From an uncultured Eubacteriales bacterium (lineage in GTDB: Bacteria > Bacillota > Clostridia > Christensenellales > Aristaeellaceae), in contig CACWVN010000015.1 of assembly GCA_902764285.1 (NCBI GenBank), forward strand, positions 1 through 64,000: 64,000 nt of DNA, in the 5' to 3' direction. Under the pieces are notes generated by a model. The model was given only the letters and a program-made list of their open reading frames with translations, was not told where the DNA came from and searched no databases. Positions 16,791 through 24,896 of this stretch are shown piece after piece. The position numbers were made by a program, and so were the translations under genes. The stretch's first letter is position 1. Each line of letters begins with the position of its first letter.

Positions 16791-18833
16791 ATGGCCGGCA
16801 GCAAACCGCAGGATCCCAACCTGAACGCGCCGGAAACCGGCGTTTCCGCGGGCACCGCCGCGGACGTCGAAGCCGTCATGCGCAAGTATGACCGCGAATC
16901 CAACACGCGCGTGTGGGCAGGCATCCCCAAGATCGTCGTTTCCAGCATACTGGCCCTGTTTTCCCTCTACTGCATCTATGTGACGCTGTTCGCCAGCCAG
17001 CTGCAGGAGGTGCGCATGACCAGCTTTATGGGCCTGGTCATCGTCATGGGCTATCTGACGTTCCCCGCCAAAAAGGGCCATGTGAAGGTCAACCACCTGC
17101 CCTGGTATGATATCGTCATCATGGTGCTGGGCGCCGCCGCGTTCTTCTATTACGCGTTCAACGCCCAGACGATCATCACCATGAGCATGAAAAAGCTGCT
17201 GAAGGACCCGCTGTATCTGGTCATCGGCATCACAGGCATCGCCGCGCTGGTGGAATTGTGCCGGCGCAGCGTGGGTCTGCCGATCCTGTTCGTGGCGGCG
17301 TTTTTCCTGATCTACACGCTGTTCATCAGCGGCAAGACGCTTTCGCGGACCAGCTATGAGCTGTTCTTCGGCGAAAGCGGCATACTGGGCACGCCGGTGA
17401 ACGTGTGCAGCAAGTACATCGTGGTGTTCATCATCTTCGGCGCGTTTCTGGAACGCACCGGCGTTTCCAATTTCTTCATCAGCCTGGCCAACAGCCTGAC
17501 CGGCCGCTATTCCGGCGGCCCGGCGAAGGTGGCCGTCATCTCCTCCGCGCTGTGCGGCATGGTGTCGGGCAGCTCCGTGGGCAACACCGTCACCACCGGG
17601 TCCATCACCATCCCGATGATGAAAAAGACCGGCTACCGGCCGGAATTCGCCGGCGCCGTGGAAGCCGCGGCCTCCACCGGCGGCCAGATCATGCCGCCCA
17701 TCATGGGCGCGGCGGCCTTCCTGATGGCCGACTATCTGGGCGTGCCCTATTCCAACATCATCGTGCGCGCCATACTGCCCGCGGTGCTGTACTTCCTTGG
17801 CATATTCATCGCCGTGCACCTGGAGGCCAAGAAGCTCGGGCTGAAGGGCGTGGGCCCTGAAATGCTGCCCCGGTTCAGGAGCCTGATCAAGGATACCTAT
17901 ATGCTGGCCCCGCTGATCGTGCTGATCTGGCTGGTGTGCACCAACACGCGCACCATGCAGTTCTCCGCGGCGGTCTCCATCGTCGTGGCCATCGCCGTGG
18001 GCATCGTCAACAACGTGGTCGACTACTTCCGCGCCAGCAAGGCCGAAGGATCGACGGCCAGTGCCACCGGCGCCCTGGGCGCCGCCGTCGGCCGCAGGGG
18101 CGGCTTCACGCCCCGGAGCATATTCGATTCTCTGGAAGCGGGCGGGCGTTCCTGCATCACGGTGGCCGTGGCCTGCGGCATCGCCGGCTGCGTGTGCGGC
18201 TGCATCACGCTGACGGGCCTGGCCAGCACCATCATCAACGGCATCGTCAGCATCTCCGGCAACTCGCTGTTCATCGGCCTGTTCCTGACGATGCTCAGCT
18301 GCATCGTGCTGGGCATGGGCGTGCCCACCACCGCCACCTACTGCATCATGGCGTCCACCTGCGCGCCGATCCTGATCCGCATGGGCGTGCCGGACATCGC
18401 CGCCCACTTCTTCGTGTTCTACTTCGGCATCGTGGCGGACATCACGCCGCCGGTGGCGCTGGCGGCCTATGCCGGCGCGGCCATCGCCAAGGGCAAGCCG
18501 ATGCAGACCGGCGTCACGGCCACGCGGCTGGCCATCGGCGCGTTCATCATACCGTTCGTGTTCGCCTCCAGCCCCGCGCTGCTGTTCATCGACACGGTCT
18601 GGTACGAAGTGGTGCTGATCGTGGTCACCGCCGCGCTGGGCATGGTGGGCGTCGCCGCCGGATTGAGCGGCTATCTCATCATCAACATGAACCTGCTGGA
18701 ACGCCTGATGTGCGTCGCGGGCGGCCTGCTGCTGATCATCCCCGGCACGCTGACCGACATCATCGGCCTGGCCGTGATCGCGCTGGGCGTGGGCATGCAG
18801 GTGCTGCGCAAAAAGGCCGCTACCGCGGCATAA
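16791..18833 (+). CDS. TRAP transporter fused permease (4TM-12TM, TAXI type)
   Basis: A 680-residue integral membrane protein in which the small (DctQ-like) and large (DctM-like) TRAP subunits are fused, the usual form in TAXI systems. A short cytoplasmic N-terminus precedes about 16 hydrophobic helices. DctM-type signatures are visible: VFIIFGAFLERTGVSNFF, KVAVISSALCGMVSGSSVGN, TGSITIPMMKKTGY, EAAASTGGQIMPPIMGAAAF and GMGVPTTATYCIMA. It uses an electrochemical Na+ or H+ gradient to import the ligand bound by the upstream TAXI protein. The ATG follows GGAGGCTGACCGC. A strong terminator follows. Confidence 0.94.
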   Translation: MAGSKPQDPNLNAPETGVSAGTAADVEAVMRKYDRESNTRVWAGIPKIVVSSILALFSLYCIYVTLFASQLQEVRMTSFMGLVIVMGYLTFPAKKGHVKVNHLPWYDIVIMVLGAAAFFYYAFNAQTIITMSMKKLLKDPLYLVIGITGIAALVELCRRSVGLPILFVAAFFLIYTLFISGKTLSRTSYELFFGESGILGTPVNVCSKYIVVFIIFGAFLERTGVSNFFISLANSLTGRYSGGPAKVAVISSALCGMVSGSSVGNTVTTGSITIPMMKKTGYRPEFAGAVEAAASTGGQIMPPIMGAAAFLMADYLGVPYSNIIVRAILPAVLYFLGIFIAVHLEAKKLGLKGVGPEMLPRFRSLIKDTYMLAPLIVLIWLVCTNTRTMQFSAAVSIVVAIAVGIVNNVVDYFRASKAEGSTASATGALGAAVGRRGGFTPRSIFDSLEAGGRSCITVAVACGIAGCVCGCITLTGLASTIINGIVSISGNSLFIGLFLTMLSCIVLGMGVPTTATYCIMASTCAPILIRMGVPDIAAHFFVFYFGIVADITPPVALAAYAGAAIAKGKPMQTGVTATRLAIGAFIIPFVFASSPALLFIDTVWYEVVLIVVTAALGMVGVAAGLSGYLIINMNLLERLMCVAGGLLLIIPGTLTDIIGLAVIALGVGMQVLRKKAATAA

Positions 18834-18841
18834 GCCGAAAC

Positions 18842-18875
18842 AAAAAGAGCCTGTCCGGAAGGACAGGCTCTTTTC
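18842..18875. terminator. Bidirectional terminator
   Basis: Stem AAAAAGAGCCTGTCC / GGACAGGCTCTTTTC with a GGAA loop, between convergent TRAP permease (+) and CYTH (-) genes. Confidence 0.88.
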
Positions 18876-18884
18876 TTGTGCGGA

Positions 18885-19403
18885 TCACGGGATCGGCTCG
18901 TCGACCACGGTCTCCGCCAGCGCGCGGTTCTTGTAGGCGGGATCGGCGCTGACGTCGCGAATGATGTGCACGTAATCGGGGATCGCCGCGCCCTCGCTCT
19001 CCTTTTCCAGCTCGATTTCCAGGATCGCGCGGTCGTTCCAGAATGGGTAGATATCGAATTCCAGCGTGTGTCCCTTGTAGGGGATGCGATAGCGGGTCTT
19101 GCCCAGCGGTCTGCAGCCGGGCTGCTGTTCCCGGGACAGGCGGATAAATTCCAGCTGGTCGATCTCGCCCTCATCCTCCTCGCAGCTCAGGTCGGACAGG
19201 CGCTTCTTGAAGGTTTTGAAGTAGCGGATCTCGCCGCCGGAGACGATCTGGCGGATGCGCCGCGTCTCGCCCGGGCCGGATACGGTCAAATAGATCTGCA
19301 CGATCTCCCACTGTTCGACGCCCCTCTGCGCCTTCAGCAGCGCGACATCCGGATAACGGATCAGGTATTTGCGCTCGATTTCGCAGTGCTTTCCCTCGGC
19401 CAC
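18885..19403 (-). CDS. CYTH domain protein (triphosphate tunnel superfamily)
   Basis: A 172-residue protein with the CYTH signature EIERKYLI near the N-terminus, plus alternating charged strands (RRIRQIV, YFKTFKKR, KTRYRIPY, EFDIYPFW, AILEIELE) that line the tunnel in this fold. Family members are triphosphatases or adenylate cyclases; short bacterial stand-alone proteins are most often inorganic triphosphatase-like, but activity is not proven here. The GTG at 19403 is chosen because the GGGAGGG ribosome site sits right against the upstream ATG at 19409 and is well spaced from this GTG. It is the last gene of a LysR-SurE-CYTH unit, 19 bp after surE. Confidence 0.85.
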   Translation of the reverse strand: MAEGKHCEIERKYLIRYPDVALLKAQRGVEQWEIVQIYLTVSGPGETRRIRQIVSGGEIRYFKTFKKRLSDLSCEEDEGEIDQLEFIRLSREQQPGCRPLGKTRYRIPYKGHTLEFDIYPFWNDRAILEIELEKESEGAAIPDYVHIIRDVSADPAYKNRALAETVVDEPIP

Positions 19404-19422
19404 GTCCATCCCTCCCGTTCTG

Positions 19423-20196
19423 TCACAATCCGATTTCGTTCAATTCGCCGTCATCGGCGTTCAGCCGGAAATCCCAGGTCAGCTTCGTCAGCGTGGCCCA
19501 GCCCGCGTCGATCATCGACAGGTCGTATGCCGGGTCGTCCATGGGCATGCCCTCGCCGCCCCTGTAACGGCACAGCAGGCCTTCCGCATCCGCCGTCACT
19601 TCGTATTCGGCGGTCTCCAGATACACCGGCGACAGCCGCGCGGCGCGCAGGCCGCGGATCTGTTCGTAGGGCAGCGGCGGCACGTTCAGGCTGTACAGCG
19701 CGCCCCGGGGCAGCGGATGCGCCTCCATCCATTCGGCCACGCGCACGGACAGCCGCGCGGACGGGCCGTAGTCCTCGCGGTCCTCGCCCTCATAGCTCTT
19801 CACGCACAGCGACGACGCCATCGCGGGCGTGCCGCACATCGAAGCCTCCATCGCCGCGGCCACCGTGCCGGAATAGACCGCCGCGCCGCCCAGGTTCATG
19901 CCCCGGTTGATGCCGGAGACCAGCAGGTCGGCCGGGGCCTCCCGCCGCAGCAGGAACAGGCCCAGCTGGGCGCAGTCGGCGGGCGAACCATCCACGGCCC
20001 AGGCGCGTTCCGCGCCGAGGAAATCCACCGGCACGGCCCGCAGCGGCCGCTTCAGCGTGACGCTGTGGCTGGCGGCGGAGCGTTCGCGGTCGGGGGCGCA
20101 CACGGACACGCGGTGCCCCGCCGCGGCGAAGGCCGCCGCCAGCGCCCGGATGCCCCGCGCGGAGATGCCGTCGTCGTTGGTCAGCAGGATATGCAT
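19423..20196 (-). CDS. surE: 5'/3'-nucleotidase SurE
   Basis: A 257-residue SurE-family phosphatase that dephosphorylates nucleoside 5'- and 3'-monophosphates and short polyphosphate in a metal-dependent way. The N-terminus MHILLTNDDGISARG carries the metal-binding Asp-Asp pair. ERSAASHSVTL has the conserved serine, and VSGINRGMNLG plus VYSGTVAAAMEA are signature motifs. The ATG at 20196 follows AGGAGT; a GTG two codons upstream overlaps that site. It lies 8 bp after the LysR gene, so it is translated from the same message. Confidence 0.95.
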   Translation of the reverse strand: MHILLTNDDGISARGIRALAAAFAAAGHRVSVCAPDRERSAASHSVTLKRPLRAVPVDFLGAERAWAVDGSPADCAQLGLFLLRREAPADLLVSGINRGMNLGGAAVYSGTVAAAMEASMCGTPAMASSLCVKSYEGEDREDYGPSARLSVRVAEWMEAHPLPRGALYSLNVPPLPYEQIRGLRAARLSPVYLETAEYEVTADAEGLLCRYRGGEGMPMDDPAYDLSMIDAGWATLTKLTWDFRLNADDGELNEIGL

Positions 20197-20204
20197 GGGC
20201 ACTC

Positions 20205-21113
20205 CTAATTGCCGCTCTTGTAGAAGCGGACGGTTTCGTTGTAGATCTTCACGATGTCCTGCAAAATATCCGCGTGGCTGAAGCTCTTGTGGTACAGGAT
20301 GTTCATTTCGCGGATCATGCTGAGGTTTTCGATGGGCAGCACCGTCATCTTGGCCTTCTTCAATTCGTCCATGCAGGCGCTGCGCGGCAGGATGGACACG
20401 CCGTAGTTGCGGCGGACCAGATCCTTGATGGTGGCGATGTTGTCGACCTCCAGCGTGACGTTGAATTCATCGATGGAGATGTTGCGGCTCTCCAGGTGCG
20501 CGGCAAACAGGTTGCGCGTGCCGGAATTGGGCAGGCGCAGGATCAGCCGCTCCTTCTTTAGCTCGTCCAGCGTCACGATGCTCTTCTTCGCCAGCGGGTT
20601 TTCGTTGGAAACCGCGCAGACCAGGAAATCCGTATCCAGCATGATGGAATTGATGGAGGGATCCTGCACCGCGCCTTCGACGATGGCGATATCGATCTTA
20701 TAGTTTCTCAGCATCGCATAAAGATTGTTGATGGTGCCGGTCTTGATGGTGATGCTGACTTTTTCGTTCTGTTCGGCGTACTTGGCCAGCACCTCGGTGA
20801 CGATGTTGCTCTCCGAGGTGTGGGTAATGCCCACGCGCAGGCGGTTGATGTTGCGCTTCTGGTCCAGCAGCGACTGCTGCAGGTGTTCGTACAGAGAAAC
20901 CACGCGCTCGGCGTATTCGATGACCAGCTTGCCCTCGGGCGTCGGTTTGATCTTGCCGCCGCGCCGGACGAACAGGCTGATGCCCAGTTCCTTCTCGATC
21001 TGCTTGATATGCTGGCTTACGGCGGGCTGCGTCAGCGAAAGCTGCTCCGCCGCCCGGGTGTAATTGCCGGTTTCATTGACCTTCAACAGGGTCAGCAGCT
21101 TGACATCAATCAT
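20205..21113 (-). CDS. LysR family transcriptional regulator
   Basis: A 302-residue regulator. The N-terminal winged helix-turn-helix is plain: TGNYTRAAEQLSLTQPAVSQ, then IEKELGISLFVRR. A linker helix and a periplasmic-binding-protein-like effector domain follow (about residues 90-300; LRVGITHTSESN, YKIDIAIVEG, LRLPNSGTRNLF). The subtype resembles CysL/CbbR-like regulators. The ATG at 21113 follows GGAGGGCGCC. It heads the surE-CYTH unit, unusual because LysR genes are more often divergent from their targets. Its ligand is unknown. An AT-rich 100-bp region with its promoter separates it from fba. Confidence 0.94.
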   Translation of the reverse strand: MIDVKLLTLLKVNETGNYTRAAEQLSLTQPAVSQHIKQIEKELGISLFVRRGGKIKPTPEGKLVIEYAERVVSLYEHLQQSLLDQKRNINRLRVGITHTSESNIVTEVLAKYAEQNEKVSITIKTGTINNLYAMLRNYKIDIAIVEGAVQDPSINSIMLDTDFLVCAVSNENPLAKKSIVTLDELKKERLILRLPNSGTRNLFAAHLESRNISIDEFNVTLEVDNIATIKDLVRRNYGVSILPRSACMDELKKAKMTVLPIENLSMIREMNILYHKSFSHADILQDIVKIYNETVRFYKSGN

Positions 21114-21181
21114 GGCGCCCTCCATAATCTGTTGTTATCGGTACAAAACGAGCCATAATGAAACATTATTTCCCTGATTTC

Positions 21182-21210
21182 ATATTATCACAGTTAACCT
21201 GAAAAGGCAA
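21182..21210 (-). promoter_or_regulatory. LysR-surE-CYTH promoter
   Basis: On the minus strand TTGCCT (21210-21205), a 17-bp spacer and TAATAT (21187-21182), about 70 bp upstream of the LysR start. The leader between is AT-rich and may contain LysR sites. Confidence 0.6.
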
Positions 21211-21234
21211 TACCCGGCGGCAAAAACAGCGCGC

Positions 21235-21268
21235 AAAAAAGGAAGCGCGAGGATATCGTGCTTCCTTT
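21235..21268 (-). terminator. fba terminator
   Basis: On the minus strand AAAGGAAGC and GCTTCCTTT around a 13-base loop, with the T run continuing, 17 bp after the aldolase stop codon. Confidence 0.8.
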
Positions 21269-21284
21269 GGGTTCAACGGGCGGA

Positions 21285-22268
21285 TCAGGCCTTGCCGTCG
21301 CAGCCGAGCACGTCGACCAGCTTGTGTTCCACCATTTCCTTGATGGCCACGCGGGCGGGCTTCAGGTACTGACGGGGATCGAAGTGATCCGGATGCTCGG
21401 TGAAGTGCTGGCGGATGCAGGCCGTCATGGCCAGGCGCAGGTCAGAGTCGATATTGATCTTGCAGACCGCGCCGCGGGCCGCCTGACGCAGCTGCTCCTC
21501 GGGGATGCCGACGGCGTCGGGCATCTTGCCGCCGCACTCGTTGATGATCTTCACGAATTCCTGCGGCACGGAGGAAGAGCCGTGCAGCACGATCGGGAAG
21601 CCGGGCAGGCGCTTGGAGACGTCCTCCAGGATGTCGAAGCGCAGCGGCGGGGGCACCAGGATGCCCTTTTCGTTGCGGGTGCACTGTTCAGCCTTGAACT
21701 TGTAGGCGCCGTGGGAAGTGCCGATAGCGATGGCCAGCGAATCGCAGCCGGTGCTCTTCACGAACTCTTCCACGTCTTCGGCGCGGGTGTAGGAGGAATC
21801 CTCGGCGGAGACGTTCACTTCGTCCTCAACGCCGGCCAGGGTGCCCAGCTCAGCCTCAACGACCACGCCGTGATCGTGGGCATACTCGACGACCTGCTTG
21901 GTGATCTTGATGTTCTCCTCGAAGGGCAGGCCGCTCTTATCGATCATGACGGAGGTGAAGCCGCCGTCGATGCAGCTCTTGCACAGCTCGAAGGAATCGC
22001 CGTGGTCCAGGTGGACGACGATGGGCAGGTCAAAACCGGCGGTCTGCTCGGCGTCCTGGATGGCGGCCTCGATCAGCTTCATCAGATAGACGTGCTTGGC
22101 ATAGGCGCGGGCGCCCTTGGAAACCTGCAGGATCAGCGGAGCGCGCTTTTCGATGGCGGCTTCGGTGATGCCCTGGATGATCTCCATGTTGTTGACGTTG
22201 AAAGCGCCGATGGCGTAGCCGCCGTCGTAAGCCTTCTTGAACATCTCTTTGGAAGTAACAAGGGCCAT
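21285..22268 (-). CDS. fba: Class II fructose-1,6-bisphosphate aldolase
   Basis: A 327-residue zinc-dependent aldolase that splits fructose-1,6-bisphosphate to DHAP and glyceraldehyde-3-phosphate in glycolysis. YAIGAFNVNN is the family N-terminus. VVHLDHGDSFE contains the catalytic Asp and first zinc His. VVEAELGTLAGVEDEVN is the conserved cleft loop, SHGAYKF holds a second zinc His, and IVLHGSSSVP a third zinc His and the phosphate-binding loop. The ATG at 22268 follows AAAGGAGTGTGTTTT; an extended upstream frame is ignored. It is monocistronic, with its own promoter and terminator. Codon use and ribosome site suggest high expression. Confidence 0.96.
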   Translation of the reverse strand: MALVTSKEMFKKAYDGGYAIGAFNVNNMEIIQGITEAAIEKRAPLILQVSKGARAYAKHVYLMKLIEAAIQDAEQTAGFDLPIVVHLDHGDSFELCKSCIDGGFTSVMIDKSGLPFEENIKITKQVVEYAHDHGVVVEAELGTLAGVEDEVNVSAEDSSYTRAEDVEEFVKSTGCDSLAIAIGTSHGAYKFKAEQCTRNEKGILVPPPLRFDILEDVSKRLPGFPIVLHGSSSVPQEFVKIINECGGKMPDAVGIPEEQLRQAARGAVCKINIDSDLRLAMTACIRQHFTEHPDHFDPRQYLKPARVAIKEMVEHKLVDVLGCDGKA

Positions 22269-22299
22269 AAAACACACTCCTTTATAATAGTCTGTAACA

Positions 22300-22328
22300 A
22301 TTATACCAGTTACCGCGATCAAAATCAA
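22300..22328 (-). promoter_or_regulatory. fba promoter
   Basis: On the minus strand TTGATT (22328-22323), a 17-bp spacer and consensus TATAAT (22305-22300), 32 bp upstream of the aldolase start codon. Confidence 0.8.
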
Positions 22329-22387
22329 GTAGAGGAAACGCCCATTCGGTTGATTTAACCGGAAAGCGGCGCGGACGGCGGCGGGAA

Positions 22388-23680
22388 TCAGCCGTCCAGC
22401 TCCCGATAGACCGGCTTTCTGAGGCGGGTCAGGCTCAGGGCGATGCCCAGCGCGCCTACGATGAAAAACATGACGGCGATGCCCGAACCGCGACCCGACC
22501 CGAACAGGGGCGACAGCGCCCGCTGCGCGGCGGAATCCGAGGCCATCAGCGGCTCAAACACGCGGTCCGCCAACAGTCCGCCCAGAAACAGTGCCAGCGG
22601 GATCGTGCCGTTTTGGAGCGTATCCTTCGCGGAAAACACGCGGCCCTGCATTTCCACCGGCACCCTTTCGCGCATCACGGCCGTCAGGTTGACGTTCATG
22701 ACCACCGCCATGAAATAGCCGGCGAACGCGGCAGCGCACCAGAGGACCGGCCGAGCGGTCAGGCTCTGGACGATGTTCCCGGAAAACACGGCGGCACAGC
22801 TGATGAAGATCAGCCGCATCCGTTTTTTCGCGGGTTTCAGGAAGGTCATGGCGACGCTGCCCGCCAGCAGGCCCACGGCTACGGCGCTCTGCACCATGCC
22901 CAGCGCGCGCTGGTCGCCGCCGGTGCGGCCCAGCGCGAAAGGCGCAAGCATGCCGTCGTTACCCAGCTTGGCCAGGAAGTTGACCGCTGCCAGAAACAGC
23001 GTGACGCGCAGCAGCGCCCCGTGATCCCGCAGATACCGGATGCCATCCAGGCAGCTTTTGAGAAACGACGTTTCCTTTTCTTCCGGCGGGCGTTCCGGCT
23101 CCGGGATGCGGATGAAGCCGAGAAGCGCGATAAACGCTACGGCGAAGCTCATCAGATCGCACGCCAGCACCAGCTCCAGCCCGCCGAAGGCCAGCAGAGC
23201 GCTGCCCAGCGCCGGCGCCAGAATGGAAACGACCGAGCCGGAAAAGCCCTGCAGCCCGCCGGCGCGGGCATAGTGCTCCTTCGGCACCAGCAGGCTGGTG
23301 GCCACGAAAGACGCCGGGACCTGCAGGGCATTCATCAGGCTCAGCAGCGCCGTGATGAGGTAGAGATGCCAGGTCCTGAGCGCGGAAAGCGAAACCAGCG
23401 CCAGCACGGCCGCCGTGCCGCAGGCCGCCGCGAGATCTGCGGCCAGCATGACGCGCCTCTTGTTCCAGCGGTCCACCAGCGCCCCGGCGATGAACCGGAA
23501 GGAGATCGTGGGCAGGAACGCGCAGATCGTCAGCATCGTAACGCTTGAGGCCGTTCCCTTCTGTCCGTAGACCCAGACGATCAGGGCATAATCGCTCATG
23601 GCCGTGCCCAGTTCGGACACGGTCTGCGAGCTCCACAGCAACAGAAAGCCGCGGAGCGATTTGTATTCATTTTTCTTCAT
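22388..23680 (-). CDS. MFS transporter (macrolide-efflux/EntS-like exporter)
   Basis: A 430-residue major facilitator with 12 predicted helices. The N-terminus FLLLWSSQTVSELGTAMSDYAL is typical of the MefA/EntS-like MFS exporters, and FIAGALVDRWNKRRVMLAADL is the motif A loop between helices 2 and 3. The mid-protein loop IRIPEPERPPEEKETSFLK precedes the second six-helix half. These transporters export drugs or siderophores by proton antiport. The ATG at 23680 follows TTAGGAGCAAAGCC, but that spacer is paired in a hairpin (23681-23726). Upstream are a strong promoter and a 20-codon leader ORF, suggesting ribosome-stalling control by an antibiotic. Confidence 0.9.
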   Translation of the reverse strand: MKKNEYKSLRGFLLLWSSQTVSELGTAMSDYALIVWVYGQKGTASSVTMLTICAFLPTISFRFIAGALVDRWNKRRVMLAADLAAACGTAAVLALVSLSALRTWHLYLITALLSLMNALQVPASFVATSLLVPKEHYARAGGLQGFSGSVVSILAPALGSALLAFGGLELVLACDLMSFAVAFIALLGFIRIPEPERPPEEKETSFLKSCLDGIRYLRDHGALLRVTLFLAAVNFLAKLGNDGMLAPFALGRTGGDQRALGMVQSAVAVGLLAGSVAMTFLKPAKKRMRLIFISCAAVFSGNIVQSLTARPVLWCAAAFAGYFMAVVMNVNLTAVMRERVPVEMQGRVFSAKDTLQNGTIPLALFLGGLLADRVFEPLMASDSAAQRALSPLFGSGRGSGIAVMFFIVGALGIALSLTRLRKPVYRELDG

Positions 23681-23811
23681 GGCTTTGCTCCTAACATGAA
23701 TGATGGATGTCAGTCGGCGCAAAGCCCGATTCAGGCGATTGAAGCCCCCGGCCGGGGGATGATCGCTCCGTGCAGGTATCGCCCGGGATCAGACCTTGCG
23801 CGGAGCCAAGC
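23681..23811 (-). promoter_or_regulatory. Nested hairpins of a putative translational attenuator
   Basis: In the transcript, an upstream hairpin pairs GCTCCG (last leader codons) with CGGAGC, extended by an inner AGGT/ACCT helix (about 23770-23806). A second is the self-complementary CCCCCGGCCGGGGG at 23745-23758. The third pairs GGCTTTGC (23726-23719) with GCAAAGCC (23688-23681), immediately before the exporter ATG; its 30-base loop and arm hold the AGGAG ribosome site. This is the arrangement expected when leader stalling opens the last hairpin. Structure is predicted by eye only. Confidence 0.55.
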
Positions 23812-23851
23812 CATCTGCGGAAAGGGGCAGACGAGACCGCATGTCCGTCAT
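23789..23851 (-). CDS. 20-residue leader peptide upstream of the MFS exporter
   Basis: A short ORF beginning MTDMRSRLPL with ATG at 23851, behind a good GGAGGTGGTGAAGG ribosome site, and ending TGA at 23789. It begins about 14 bases after the predicted transcription start. Residues 5-7 (Arg-Ser-Arg) form a basic-X-basic motif of the kind known in macrolide-dependent arrest peptides such as ErmDL. The end of the ORF overlaps the first hairpin of the putative attenuator. No homologue was recognised; the role is inferred from position, ribosome site and structure. Confidence 0.55.
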   Translation of the reverse strand: MTDMRSRLPLSADGLAPRKV

Positions 23852-23871
23852 CCTTCACCACCTCCGGAACC

Positions 23872-23899
23872 AGTATAACAGGGATTCGCGAAAAGTCAA
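23872..23899 (-). promoter_or_regulatory. Promoter of leader peptide and MFS gene
   Basis: On the minus strand TTGACT (23899-23894), a 16-bp spacer and TATACT (23877-23872). The long 23681-24073 gap holds this promoter, the leader ORF, its hairpins and the divergent promoter at 23999; 23900-23998 shows only a short GGACCG...CGGTCC inverted repeat near 23957. Confidence 0.7.
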
Positions 23900-23998
23900 T
23901 TCCCGCGCCGCGATTCGAGTCCGATGATTCGGAAAAGGCTCCCCGCGCGCCTCAGGGACCGGATTCCCGGTCCGCGCGGATCCTCCGTCGATTCGGAT

Positions 23999-24027
23999 TT
24001 GACGTTTCGGGATAAAAAGTATATAAT
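23999..24027 (+). promoter_or_regulatory. Promoter of the isomerase-trkA-trkH unit
   Basis: TTGACG at 23999-24004, a 17-bp spacer and consensus TATAAT at 24022-24027, 47 bp before the GTG start of the isomerase-like gene. Confidence 0.8.
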
Positions 24028-24073
24028 AGAATGAGATTAAAATGGGTGGTTATCGCAGTGAGGAGGTGGACCC

Positions 24074-24853
24074 GTGTTTTCCATCGGCATACGCACGGAT
24101 TTTGTGAACCTGCCGGAGGTCGCCGGCATCGGCTACGATTACGCCGAGCTGCCGCTGGACGCGCTGGCGGCGCTGACGGAGGCGGAGTTCGCCGAATTTG
24201 CCGATTACGCGGAGGACGCGGGTCTGAACATCGCCGCCTGCAGCCGCATGCTGCCGGCGAGCCTGCCCATCACCGGGCCGGGCGTCAGCGCTTCGGAACT
24301 GCACGGCTATCTGAAGCACGCGCTGGGCCGGGCGCGGCGGCTGGGCGCAAAGGTGATCGTGCTGGACGCGGAGGCGTCGCGGGTCGTGCCCTCGGACGGA
24401 GACTATCCCTTCGCCTGGCGCCAGCTGGGCAACTTCCTCAGGCTGTGCCAGGGTCACGCGAAGGAGAACGGCGTGACCATCGCCATCGAGCCGATCCGCA
24501 AAGCCGAATGCCCGCTGATGAACCTGGTCTCGGAAGCGGCGCTGATCTGCGGGCTTTTGCAGCTGGACAACATCGCCGTGGCCGCCCACACCGGGCACAT
24601 GGCCATGGCCTCCGAACCCGTCAGCGCGCTGCGCCGGGCCGCGCCGCTGCTCCGGCACGTGCACGTGGAAAACGCGCTGACCCGCGCGCTGCCACGCGAG
24701 GGCGACGGCGAGGATTACCGGCGCCTCGCCGACACGCTGAACGGCATCGGCTATCAAGGCGGCGTCACGCTGACGGGCAATATCACGGAATCCTTCCCGC
24801 AGGACGCGAAGGCGGCGCTGGAATGCTTCCGCTCGCTCCACGGCAGGGGATGA
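24074..24853 (+). CDS. TIM-barrel sugar phosphate isomerase/epimerase family protein
   Basis: A 259-residue protein of the xylose-isomerase-like TIM-barrel family (AP endonuclease 2 fold). Visible family segments include MFSIGIRTDF at the start, GYDYAELPL, AKVIVLDAEASRVVPSD, ENGVTIAIEPIRKAECPL (metal-binding Glu), VAAHTGHMAM where a conserved Asp-x-x-His would be expected, and LLRHVHVENAL (metal His). The partial substitution of the third metal segment leaves activity uncertain. GTG 24074 follows AGGAGGTGGACCC. It is the first gene of a unit with trkA and trkH, 43 bp upstream of trkA. The substrate cannot be assigned. Confidence 0.85.
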   Translation: MFSIGIRTDFVNLPEVAGIGYDYAELPLDALAALTEAEFAEFADYAEDAGLNIAACSRMLPASLPITGPGVSASELHGYLKHALGRARRLGAKVIVLDAEASRVVPSDGDYPFAWRQLGNFLRLCQGHAKENGVTIAIEPIRKAECPLMNLVSEAALICGLLQLDNIAVAAHTGHMAMASEPVSALRRAAPLLRHVHVENALTRALPREGDGEDYRRLADTLNGIGYQGGVTLTGNITESFPQDAKAALECFRSLHGRG

Positions 24854-24896
24854 CTTTCCCCTTCCCCCATTCCCCAATTCCAATCGAGGTGCTTTC

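Noticed and set aside
16707..18407. A 566-codon minus-strand open frame
   Set aside because: It is antisense to the TRAP permease with a His/Gln/Asp-rich artificial composition.
23696..23878. A 60-codon plus-strand ORF in the exporter leader region
   Set aside because: It is antisense to the leader peptide, has no ribosome site and overlaps the predicted hairpins.
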